A stretch of DNA of 64,000 nucleotides from Meandrina meandrites (lineage: Eukaryota > Cnidaria > Anthozoa > Scleractinia > Meandrinidae), in contig OY855909.1 of the NCBI GenBank assembly GCA_963693305.1, positions 6,271,345 through 6,335,344 of the forward strand. Reading direction: 5' to 3'. Below are positions 47,101 through 57,799 of the stretch, piece after piece. Within the stretch, counting starts at the first letter, position 1. Each line of letters begins with the position of its first letter. The position numbers and the translations under genes were made by a program. The notes beneath the pieces are model-generated. The model saw only the letters and a list, made by a program, of their open reading frames with translations, made no database searches and had not been told where the DNA came from.

Positions 47101-48192
47101 AACCGCTGTACATGCATTCTTTCTCAAACAAAGATAGTGCGTCCTACAGAACAGCCACTTGCTTTTTACCTAATTAAATAAAAAATAAAAAATTCGAAAT
47201 TGTAAGGATAACCGAATAAAATGTGTTGAACCTGCATGCCACATTCGTTGGACTACTCGCGATTTTTTTCCATAACAAAGCTGCCTTCCCTGCAATCGAA
47301 TTTTGTGTTACAAAATGAAAGTTAACGTTCACGAATAAAAAATCATTTTATAAAGAGCTCATGACATTGTATTTCAAAACGCTGACGAGTATTTGTTACA
47401 AAAACACAGAATTTCGATGAAAAGTGAAATTCTGACTGTAAGTCAGTGATAACTTACTCATTTTAAAGTCTGATGGTTTTAAGGAAATAATAAAGTTCGC
47501 TGTCTCGATGACATTACAAATAATCATCTCTTCGAAAAATTGCAATTCAACGTTTTGTTGTCGAAAAAAGAGGTTTTCAGTTGTAGTTAAGAGTAAGTTT
47601 GCTATTTGTTTGATGCAAATTCGACACAGCAAATTTAATAATTTTTTCTCTGCTTTCTTTCGAGTTTGCTTTTTTTTTTTATACGGGAAATCATAAAGCG
47701 CGAAAAATAGCTTATAACAAAAACTTGCACTGGGCAGTTTGTGATACAAAAGGTGTTTTTAATTCGAATGGCATAAGCAATAGATAAAATAAATTGACTA
47801 TTATTCACAAAGGAAATTATCGAAGGTTTTTCTAAAACAAGCATGGCAACAAGTATGGCGTGCAATTTTGTAGGATGTACTTGGTTCAGATACTGAAAAT
47901 TGAAGAAGATTCAGGCGCTTTCAGTCCGTTTTTGAAAAGAAGCACATCGTAAAACAATTGACTAAATGACCCTAGCTTCAATGTATATACCATTTTTAAA
48001 ATGACAACTGCTAATGAAAGATAGAAGAGTGAAAAAAAAAAAGTTACAGGAGTGTTACACGCTTGTGCTTTAAAACTCACCTGGGCAGAATTTGCGTGGA
48101 AGTCCAATAGCGTTGTGCCGGTTAACATTGTAAACGGTTAGCCGATTTACTCCCATCAACAATGCAATAAACAAGTGTGATGCTTGTACCAT
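44145..48192 (-). other. Candidate small spliced minus-strand gene (weak)
   Basis: Short open exons with good splice sites line up in compatible phases. Exon 48192-48081 begins MVQASHLFIALLMG (signal-peptide-like) and ends in phase 1 at GTGAGTT. Exon 46626-46517 (entry phase 1) ends ...EKREFE at GTAAGTA in phase 0. Exon 44273-44145 (entry phase 0) reads FFKPMPGSITTSLG... to a stop. Together they give 116 residues. An alternative last exon, 46040-45928, joined directly to the first, gives 74 residues ending FIFFYEAS. No family is recognised, and short exons arise by chance in AT-rich DNA, so this is only a lead. Confidence 0.2.
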
Positions 48193-48655
48193 TATTTAAT
48201 TACAAATGTGTTTGAATCTCACAGAAAAGCTCATAGGATTGCAATTGAAATCATAGGTTTTCATTTCAATTATATAACTATTATTTTCAATCGAATTTTG
48301 GTAAATTACCGAGCGTAATCAACTGAAGTTTAGATCTTGAAAACAGAAGTAGACTCTGGGCTTCTAAGTAGGTTTTGAAGTGAAGCACATCAAAAAAACA
48401 ATTGAGTAAAAAGACCCTAATAAGCGATTACATTTCAGCAGACAGTTGTTAATAAAAGACGGAATGGCGATAAACGTTTGTTCTTGAAAACCTACCTATA
48501 GTCATTTTGAATTTGCGTGGATGTCCGTAGTTTTGTGTCGGCTAAGTGGTTTACCGATTTAATTCTATCAACAAAGCAAATATTACGTAACCCCGCAACT
48601 GCGATACATGTGCCATTATTTAATTACAAATGTGTTTGAATACAAAACAACCAAA
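47935..48655. repeat. Diverged tandem duplication of about 280-300 bp
   Basis: Segments 47935-48222 and 48378-48655 align through GAAGCACATC, ATTTGCGTGGA, and a strongly kept CCATTATTTAATTACAAATG. In the first copy the minus strand encodes an open signal-peptide-like exon. In the second the same exon has stop codons. TAATTA-type words are potential homeodomain sites. Confidence 0.7.
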
Positions 48656-48659
48656 GAAA

Positions 48660-51475
48660 AGATCGAAGGATTTTATTTTGAATTAGAAAACTCTTATTTT
48701 AACTAAACTTTGTTAAATTGCTGAGCGTAACTTGACCGATTCAAGAATCTGTGTTCTTGCCATTGCATTCAGTCATACTTTGATATTTCAATTGGTTGGG
48801 CAATTTGGTTTTAACATCGAAATGACTATAAAGTGATCTGTTTCGAGGCTGTTTTCGAAAAATAACCATTCTTAAAATTGCCCTCGCTTATCAAAAGACA
48901 CTTAAGTACGTGTAAGAGAAGGTCTATCGAAGTTCTAAATTTCAGTATATTATATTATTGCATGCAACTGTACTGATCTGTTTACTTATCTAAAGAACCA
49001 CCGCGATTTCCATATACCTGCAGGTATATATTCAAGAGTTCGTTTTGCGATGGAATTACGGTATTGCGTTATACCGTCGCATTTCGGCGTCGCCTGAAAT
49101 ACTATAAAACAGAACAACGTTCCTATACATTCGCATTAATAATGTCAATCGAGGGTTTTAGAGCTGTAAGTAGTACTATGCTAGTAAACATGAATCGACC
49201 CAATTTTTGATTTCGCAATTCAGTTTGTAGTCATTTAATTTTACTATCGTCACCAAGCGCGCATCAAATTTTAATCACCTTTAATAGAACAACTGACCTT
49301 AATCCTTATAAGTGCTGTTCAAAGGAAACAGGTAAATTGAATTTTTACGCGTTTGAAAATACTGCCTTTTGAAGAAAATAACTAACTTTATCTTTTTCGT
49401 TTAAGCTTAAATAAAAAACTCAAACAAGTACATAGTTATTTGGAAATCAGTTCATTTTATTTTGTACAATGAGAAAGTTTTTGCGAGTGCATTGATCGGT
49501 TTATTTAACGATGAAGCACATGAAATAAATATTTAATAACGGTCATCTTCTGTAATTGAAAAATGAGGTAATTTCAAGATCGCTCTTTTGGGGGTGACAG
49601 AAAAGGAACTTAAAGAAGAAAAATATCTCAATTTGTCCGATAACTAAAAATGTTTTCGTGATTGAGGTGTTCCGAGTATTCGGATCGGGCTCCCGTATAA
49701 ATCACGAGTATTACCGTTGTTCTAGCATCGAGGAAAGGGAAACGACGCTGATCCGACGGCAACCAAAACTTAAAACTAGAATAAAGAATCCGATGTTACA
49801 TAGGTTACACGTTCTTTAAAATATCGCTAAAAACAAATCTGCAAAGTTTTTCTTTGTTCAAATCCACTACTGGAAAAGTGCATAATTATGCGTTTGCATC
49901 AAGGTTTTTGTTATTATAATCCGTCACTACAGGTCTTCAACACAGTTAATTAACTAACTAACGTTCTGAGAAATCGGTTAGTGCTAAACAAAGATAGCAG
50001 TAAAGCCGTTATAAAACAATTTTAAATGATGTCGTTTAGAAGGTATCTTTAATTTCTTCGGAATTTCAATTAAAAAATAAACAGTTATATACTCTTGTTA
50101 TAGTTAATTGAGTTACTTTGAGTTACCTGCGTCTCGCGGCGACCACTAACGAACAGCACATTGTCCTTTTGCTTTTTCGTACGGCATTGAGGAATCTTTT
50201 AAAAAAAAGTACCATATCTCGCTTACTAAGCTAGTTCTATCTCGTCAACAAGATTTAAATTTATAGTTGAAAAAATTATAGACATTCTAATACATGCAAA
50301 ACTCAAGGAGTAAAATTATTATGAAGAAAACAATTTCGAACCCGTGTTAACGAATCTCGAAATAAAGGTCCCACGCCATCGTGAAAGCATTGCCCCAACA
50401 CGTGCTTTAGATTAAGTTCCACCGCGGAAGAAAATTGAATTCCGCCACACTAGCAGCTGAAAGAAAGAGTTAAGACAAAAGCAACCAACTTTATTTACAT
50501 TTATTTTCATTATTGTGCTCTTTGTCGTCTTTTACTGCATAGAAAATGACAAATTAAAGCACAGTTTCGCGTATGCAATGGTTATATACAAAAAGGTCCA
50601 GTTTATCCAAGTTTATCATTATCACGCTGTGATATATTGATCAATCTATGTGTTACTCATTTATTATTATTTTGAGAACGAAAATTGTTTATGCAATCAC
50701 TATCAATGAATCAGTTTCGATTTTGAACAATGTCAGTTAACACACCAGCGTAACTTACATTTATATTAGTGTTTATGATTTGAACATAAAACGACGCTGG
50801 ATTCCATTTGTTGAAAGCAGGAATGTTGAGGAAACAAACGCTCAAACGAAATTTAACTGAAATTAATCTCAACAAAGAAAAAGAAAACAAATAGATAGTA
50901 ATGTTAAACAACAAGAAAAAATGGGCAATTTGCAGGCTGAGAGAGCTAATAACTTGCACTAAAACCGCTTTATCAGTGGTGTGTTTGAGCATCGTCTTGT
51001 AAATCCCCAAAAACACGCTAATAAGACATATACATTGCGTTTCTTGCGCTAAAATTTCGTTTAACAGCAGTGTCGTAATCGAGGAACCTTGGAGGAAACC
51101 GCCCGTTTGGTTAGTTACCTCGTGCTCGTTGCTTGGTATAAGAAAACGTTAACACAAGTTACGGCTTCTTATATTGAGACAGCTTCAGCTTTTTGTCATT
51201 AAAGATACTCAGAGTTAAATTAAACATTCTCTCCCTGTTGCCAGTTCTGAAATGCAACCTACCATGACGAAAAGCCACACTGCTCTGTCTAAAATCAGGG
51301 TTAAATTGAACTATTGTTTGCCCTAACTATTGAAAGAAGCTTACGTTTTCTCAGTGAAAGCAGCTAGCACCGAATAATAAATCAAACAATAAGTAAAACA
51401 CATCTTAGATTTAGGGGATTGCGTTTTCTGTTTTGAAACTCTTTCTTTCTCGGTAATTATAAAGTCAACATATTC

Positions 51476-51478
<3 letters not shown>
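48660..51478. other. Non-coding, nothing recognised
   Basis: AT-rich DNA with no frame of interest; the 101-codon frame at 50711-51016 is without known motifs. No mobile elements were seen. Confidence 0.45.
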
Positions 51479-51479
<1 letters not shown>

Positions 51480-51506
<27 letters not shown>

Positions 51507-51576
51507 TGAGATGGTAGTTACGCGCCTCGTTGGCTATAACGATCTCATATCCAACAAGCGCGAGTGGAATATAACT
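51480..51576. mobile_element. Small foldback element
   Basis: The arms TATTCCACGAGCGCGTGTTG and its near reverse complement, with GATATTGAGAT / ATCTCATATC inside, form a 97-base hairpin. No coding content. Confidence 0.7.
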
Positions 51577-52394
51577 ATTTTATTAAAAACACCCAAAGGA
51601 ATTGCAACATTTGGGCTTCCCAGCTGTTTTCGTTGACGCGTATCGGCTACGATATTTGTGAGCCCATATACCAAAACTCAGGAATTGCAATATACCATTG
51701 CTAGTTTTCAATAATCTCAGGTAGGCACTTAAGAAACGGCAGATACTGAACTACATTTTTTATGCTCGGTTTTCTATCGCCGTTATGTAAACTGAATAGA
51801 ATGTGCCACCTTAAAGTCTTAAAAGGACCTCATTGTGGTTCTTGGGTGTAAAGTTTAGTTAAAGCGAAGCTGAATATCGCAAATTAGCTATTGTGCTGAT
51901 CCTTGCTTTCGATTGAAATGAAATATTTTTTTAGAATTCTGATACCTTGTAGATTCCGTGAGGTGTTTCCCATGCTCGGTCGGAACATATCAAAGGTTGG
52001 TTAATATTGTTAAACTCCCCGACAATAGTAGTAAGCCTGTACCACAATCAACTACAATTGTTTCTGTTCAACAAAAAGACTTAAAGCAAATATAGTAGGT
52101 TATATATCAGAACATTGCTTTAAACCGGCAAAAAATAATAAAATCGATATAGTTTGGTTAATTATCTCTATGTTAATTGTGAAAGATTAAGTTATATAAA
52201 CAACTATTTCCTATTTGTTTTCAATTGCCCAGTTGGAAAAAGGTTACTTCTGTCAATTTCCGTCAGGGTTTGCTGTCATTTATCGCTTTTACAAGACCTA
52301 GACTCATTTTGTTTTCCTTGCATTTACGCCTGCCGTTTTAGTCAGCATTTTCGTCATTTTTTTTTTCTTAGCTAACAACTCTGATTTTCAAATA

Positions 52395-52983
52395 CAGTCC
52401 GACCTCTATTAAGCGGCCACCCTCGGGACTTTGAAAAGTGGCCGCTTAATAGAGGTACAATATAAATTGGATAGGAATGGCAGAAACCATGATTTTATTG
52501 ACTCTATATAGCAACATGCTTTTAAAAAGTGAACATATATGAAGATAAATCTAAAATTCATTGTAAAAGAAAAACATCAGGTGCATTTCCAGCCCATGCA
52601 TAGCTCTAGCTCAAACACAGAGGGCACGTAGTTGAAATGTACAGTATTTCATTTGGTTAATAATGCAGATAATGTAGAGAAAAATATGCAAAACATCGTT
52701 GACAAGTTTCTTAGGCCTGCAGTTCTTGTTTTCTTGTTATTATCAGTTATCACCTTATATCATCTGTCACCATTTCGCTTGGAAAGACAATTTGCTGGCC
52801 GTTTTATGGAGGTAGAAAACCATATAAATAATACACTTGCGACAGCAAAAAGGTGGCCGCGGCCGCTTACTAGAGGTGGCCGTTGAATAGAGGTATCTAA
52901 TACAGCAGTTTACTGACAAATAAGTCGGGACTTTGGAAAGTGGCCGCTTAATAGAGGGTGGCCGCTTAATAGAGGTCGGACTG
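52395..52983. mobile_element. 589-bp Tc1/mariner-type MITE
   Basis: The ends CAGTCCGACCTCTATTAAGC are exact inverses for more than 30 bases and are flanked by TA on both sides (52393-52394, 52984-52985). Extra inner copies of GTGGCCGCTTAATAGAGG lie near both ends. There is no transposase. Related fragments occur at 63340-63435. Confidence 0.88.
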
Positions 52984-53067
52984 TATCTTTCTTTCTCATG
53001 TAAACATTTTCATTCAAGATTCTTACGCAATTCCCTTTTCTTCAACAACTGGCAGGAATGTTTGCAT

Positions 53068-54098
53068 GCTGTCCAATTTGGAAATAATTGGATGAAAAAC
53101 TGATATTCCGAGGACAGCCAAAATTGGACGAGGCCGTAGGCCGAGTCCAATTTGGCTGTCAGAGGAATTTTTTTAATCTAATTATTTCCATGTAGTCCTA
53201 TTACCTATTAACTATATAGCGAGTCAGTCAATCCAACGTAAACACTTTTGTCCAGAACGGAAAGAGCCTACAGTAATAGCAAGAATAGCATGGCATCTGC
53301 AACTCAGTGAAAGCATTGTCTTCACAAATAAAACTTAATAAAACAGTGCAATTTTATTCACCTGAGTTTGTGAAGCTTGCTACAGGGTGAAAATACGGGT
53401 CTCACATGAGTAGCTGAGAGAACAATAGAACAAACAACAAGAACAATGCCCCTAGCCCCCAAAACAATAGCAGCTGCAACACTAGAGGACCAGTAGAATT
53501 ACAAGCTTACGAGAGCTGCTACACAACTGGAAAATACAGCATCGATCGATGAAAGTCGTAAACAAAGTGACACTTTGTAATTGTCCGAACGAGCTTTATA
53601 ACGTCTTGAATCTGACATCCTCTCTTTCCACCATCTGGTTCGTATTCGTCACATTTTAGGGAAGAGCGACAAAGACTGGTCAAGAATCGCTTCTACGTAG
53701 TTCATGGAGAGGAACAATTACCTTCCAACTTACTCGCTTCGTTACGCTGCACGTACGTTCAGCCAAGTTGCCTTGGAGGTGTTTTGGCTTTGGTTTTTGC
53801 TTCTTAGGTTAGCACTCTTCTCTTCTGACAACGTAGGGATTTCTCATTTTAGTTACTACTGCTGAAACGATCAAGAGAAATTGAAATTTCATCAAATCTC
53901 CCTGATAAAATTCCGCCATTTCCAACTTACAGTTTGCAGAGCTGACGCTACGCTTTGTGCTGATTGGCTAACCTCTATCACATGTCGCTTTTTCTTGGAT
54001 TTGATTGGCTGAGAGAAACCGTCCAATTTTTCTTAAATTGGACAGCTTGTGCATAAGCCCTAAGTGAAACTATCCAAATTTATCCTAAATTGGACAGC
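53068..54098. mobile_element. 1-kb element with GCTGTCCAATTT ends and inner foldback
   Basis: The outer ends GCTGTCCAATTT and AAATTGGACAGC are inverse. Near the left end, 53079-53190 is a hairpin centred on GAGGCCGTAGGCCGAG, whose arms contain CCAAAATTGGAC / TCCAATTTGG. A second AAATTGGACAGC lies at about 54034-54045. No coding frame. The hairpin centre resembles that of the foldback at 20817. Confidence 0.55.
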
Positions 54099-54639
54099 TC
54101 TTAGTAATTACAAGATAATAGTTGTGCCGGCAATATAGGATTTCCTGACAGCTATATAATTAAGTTTACGTTGAACGCACGGATGAAATTTACCAGTTCA
54201 AAAAATCTTCGGGTTTCTATCTGGATGGGCTACTGTGACTGAACTAATTTATGAAACTCAACAAGTCCTGAGCATATTAAATCGGAATATATACTAGTTA
54301 TGCAACGTTTGTCTATGATAAGGAAGTAGTAAATAACGTTTATAAGAACCGGAAAATAGTATTCCAACTCTTGAGGTCTGTCACTTTTCATTTCATTCCC
54401 TTTTTTTGCATATTAGTCGATCCATTCGATTTCACAGTGAAACAGTGAAATGAGTTAATATAGGAACAGTTGTAAATGAGCATATGAAGAACATAGCATT
54501 CACCAGATTGCGCGACAAGAAGCAAGAACAATCAGAATTACTTCACAACAATTGAGTTGACGCGGAATGTGATTGTTTAAAACTACTGAAGTACAATTTT
54601 AATTTTAATTAAATTGGGCTCTTAATTCGCCTTAATTCG

Positions 54640-54895
54640 GCGTGGCTAATGATCTTACATTGGTCTATTAAAGGACCTTAAATTAGCCTATTTAAGAAGC
54701 TTAAATTAGCCTATTTAAGAATCAAACATTAGCCTATTTAAGAATCTTAAATCAGCCTTAAATTAGCATTAGTCTATTGAAAGCCCTTAAACTAGCCTAT
54801 TTAAGAATCTTAAATCAGCCTATTAAGGATCTGAAATTACCCTATTTAAATTGTAAATTAGCCTATTTAGGGATCTTAAGTCAGCCTATAATTAT
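54640..54895. repeat. Degenerate tandem repeat, about 23-bp unit
   Basis: About nine or ten imperfect copies of TTAAATTAGCCTATTTAAGA. It is non-coding; the 77-codon frame across it is repeat-derived. Confidence 0.85.
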
Positions 54896-55127
54896 AATAA
54901 GAATCAGTCGAATCAGCAAAGAAAATTGCATGATTTGCTTTTCGCGTGATTACTTATTGTTATTAAGTCTTATTATAATTTCAACCTGTGAGGTTTTTTT
55001 GAGACTTTGACGTCACTTTCTCCCATTCGCAACCAAGCCTTGGAACAAGGTTGATCAGTGGCGACCGTAATTTCTCCGAAATAACGTACATACCTGAAAA
55101 TGTAAATAAAATAATTCATGCAATAAC

Positions 55128-55319
55128 GTTTTAGTATATACCACACAAGTGAATAGTGCTTTCCGCGCGCGTTGATTGGTTAACGCGGAGGTGATTAGCA
55201 AAGTACTATTCACCTCCGAGCAGCCGAAGAAAAAAACAATGGCTTTGCGTGTCGCTTTGGGTACCGAGCGTAATGATTTGGTCCGCTAGTTATTCAACTT
55301 GTGTGGTATATACTAAAAC
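55128..55319. mobile_element. 192-bp MITE
   Basis: The ends GTTTTAGTATATACCACACA are inverse copies; the match continues through AGT(T)GAATA. No transposase and no clear target duplication. TTAGTATATACC ends are unlike the other families here. Confidence 0.8.
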
Positions 55320-55329
55320 AATTATTCAC

Positions 55330-56594
55330 CTCAATGTCGGTGAAAGTGGTGGATATTTACCTCCATCCCTGGGTGAATCTTAGATTGGGTGGATTCTAAG
55401 TTTCGCGTTATAAAATCCACCGGCCGAACCACCGCAACGTTTCAGCACGCGCTTCGAATTTCCAATCCCTTCATTTGGGAGTACTTTTTTTATTCGTTCC
55501 AATTACATTTACATCGGTTGCCAAGGCTTTTCTAAAGATTTTTGTTTTGTAATTTTTATTTTTTAACATTTACATTATAATACATACAATACAACACAAG
55601 ACATAACACTACTTACAATAAGCTATAACTACAATAGATTACATACAACAAATTACAATTACTAACCGTAGCCTAATTATACCTATAGAGTATACAATTA
55701 TACAATGCGTCATGTACAATAGAGCAGCTACCCAAATACAAAACAAAACAAAGAAAGAAACAAAGAAAATAAGAAAAGAAAAAAAAAAGATAAAAGAAAA
55801 CTAGAAGCTAGTGAAATGCTGAGAAAGGGAAATTACAAATTAAGTTCAACTATTATTAAGAGATGGCATTAGTTTTTCCCACTTTTTGTAATGTTTATAA
55901 TTATAAAGTTGGTTATTTTTCGTAGCTATTTTTCTTTCAATGTAGTATACTGTTTTTGTCTTTGCTAAAAATATTGGCTTTTCTAAAGATCGTAATTAGC
56001 TGTTTTAGTAATAAAATAAAATTTCAAACTGAATCTTGCACTTAGTTTTCTCTCGTTAAGTAAAGCAATTATAGCAGTTTTCTCGTTCTTTTTATTTTAC
56101 GTTCTGCTTTCAAAGCTTTTGCAGGCCTTCTTAAACGTTCAAACAAAAAGGCTCGACAAAAAGAAACTACAGAAAGAATTGCGAAATCACTAGCAGGGCT
56201 AACTGAAGGCTACCTTGTTGTTATTACACCTTTAATCCGTATCTTTAATTTAAATGTCCTATATATGATACATATGGCATGCAGCTGCAAAAAATGTACA
56301 TGAATGCCCATTACAGTGGGGTATCAATTGATGCATAAAGTAAAAGACGGTAAGGGGGTGGTAAAGATAGACTCTCTCTCCTTCGTAAAAAAATGGGACG
56401 TAGTGAAAGTCGTTTATTTCATGATCAGTTCTTGTTTCACTAAGAGGAGGTGCCGGGAGGGGGCGTTAGGATGAATCATTAGGTCCCTGCAACGCAGATC
56501 CGCCCCTTCAATTAAATAGTAGAGTCAAATTATTTTTCATTCATGCCAGTTAAATCCGAAGGTAAAGGTAAATCGAAAAAAAGTCTATACTACT
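55330..56594. other. Non-coding, nothing recognised
   Basis: It contains an A-rich zone (about 55550-55810) with ACA/ATA simple sequence. No gene-like frame. Confidence 0.5.
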
Positions 56595-56600
56595 TTTATT
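56595..56600 (-). terminator. Candidate poly-A signal of the GPCR gene
   Basis: AATAAA on the minus strand about 260 bases past the GPCR stop codon. Confidence 0.45.
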
Positions 56601-56856
56601 GCTGGTTGCAAGCAAAATTGCACTTTTTTGTGGGTGGGGAAAAAGTAGAAATGCTTGGAATGCACGTTGTTAAAAGTTACAATATGTCACGTATATTCTG
56701 AAATGTACAATAGCTGTCAAATTTATCCTACATTAATTGGTTCTTCGTAGATGAAAGTTCATATGGTGCAGCACAGTTGTTTATCGCCCGCCGAAATGTT
56801 TCGACATTCTTGAGAAAGAAACTGTGTCCTTGCGTCAAACGAGCCGAAAATCATGA

Positions 56857-57792
56857 TTAGGTGGTATGTTCAGCATGCACCTTATTTTGGCGCAATCTTG
56901 TGGTTGGCAGAACTCTTAGCACTTCTCTTGAGAATGGTTTGTATAAAGCCATGTAAGTGACGGGATGAAGCACAGGAACCGCAAACCATAGAAAAGTGGA
57001 AGCCACATGAACCTGGTGTGGAATGGGTGTAGCTGGCCGTGAGGCTGGAAAGTCTACCACCTTGGTTATTATAAGAGGCAACCAAAACAGCAAGACTTCG
57101 GTTATAAGGGCGAACAAAACTTGATTTGTTTTTCTTTCTTCCGCAGTTGTCTTCATGTCAATAAGATTGATTCTTCTTTGAATCTGAAATGACGATAGGA
57201 TGGATGCGCTTTGCCTTCTGATAGCGCAGCATGCGATGATGGCGATAATCAACAACGTTACGTAAAGGGCGAGTGTAATTACTGTATTCGTGATGTTTTG
57301 GTTTTGGTTTTCGTAGCTAAAGGAAATAGAGCAGGGCAGTGATCTTTCTGGAGAAAATTGAAACGTGGTGGCACTAGGAATTATAGGAAAAATCAGCACC
57401 GCAACATCAACAACCCAGATTGCCATAATCATTCCAATGGATCGGTTTATAGAGAACCACTTTTTGTACAGGGCCAACTGGGTAGCTTTAAAGGACCGGT
57501 TTACCGCCATGATTGTCAGTAATTGCAATGGCACCCATGTTAAGACGAGGAAAGCAAACCCTTGAATGTTGCATAATACTTGCCCAAATGGCCACTTTTC
57601 CGCCATCATTTGGCCAGCGGTAAATGGCATGACAAGACATGCAGTAAACATGTGACACATAGCCAGAGACACAATGAATGTGTTAGGCATTGTGTGGAAA
57701 CGTGGCTTTCTGTACATAACGAAACACATCAGTGAATTTGCTGTTAATGCCGCGGCATTGATTAGCAATATCAGTCCTCCTTCGATGGCCAT
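56857..57792 (-). CDS. Class A (rhodopsin-like) GPCR-like protein, single exon
   Basis: The product has 311 residues and seven hydrophobic segments: about 5-27, 38-60, 75-97, 118-138, 172-192, 228-250 and 264-284. Class A marks present are Asn in TANSLM (helix 1), a Cys at the top of helix 3 (VLCNIQ) and a partner Cys in loop 2 (LPCSIS), the Trp in helix 4 (AIWVV), and HPVTY in place of NPxxY followed by KPFSREV (helix 8 start). Unusual: the DRY position reads NRSFKA, the usual helix-2 Asp is missing in SLAMCHMFTA, and CWxP is FWLP. There is no Lys in helix 7, so it is not an opsin. The pattern recalls melatonin- or adenosine-receptor-like cnidarian orphans, with ligand unknown. An in-frame stop lies 11 codons upstream, which supports this ATG. 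Confidence 0.85.
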   Translation of the reverse strand: MAIEGGLILLINAAALTANSLMCFVMYRKPRFHTMPNTFIVSLAMCHMFTACLVMPFTAGQMMAEKWPFGQVLCNIQGFAFLVLTWVPLQLLTIMAVNRSFKATQLALYKKWFSINRSIGMIMAIWVVDVAVLIFPIIPSATTFQFSPERSLPCSISFSYENQNQNITNTVITLALYVTLLIIAIIACCAIRRQSASILSSFQIQRRINLIDMKTTAEERKTNQVLFALITEVLLFWLPLIITKVVDFPASRPATPIPHQVHVASTFLWFAVPVLHPVTYMALYKPFSREVLRVLPTTRLRQNKVHAEHTT

Positions 57793-57799
57793 AGTCAGT

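Noticed and set aside
54640..55010. Possible CRISPR-like array
   Set aside because: The repeats are adjacent and degenerate without unique spacers, and the DNA is eukaryotic.
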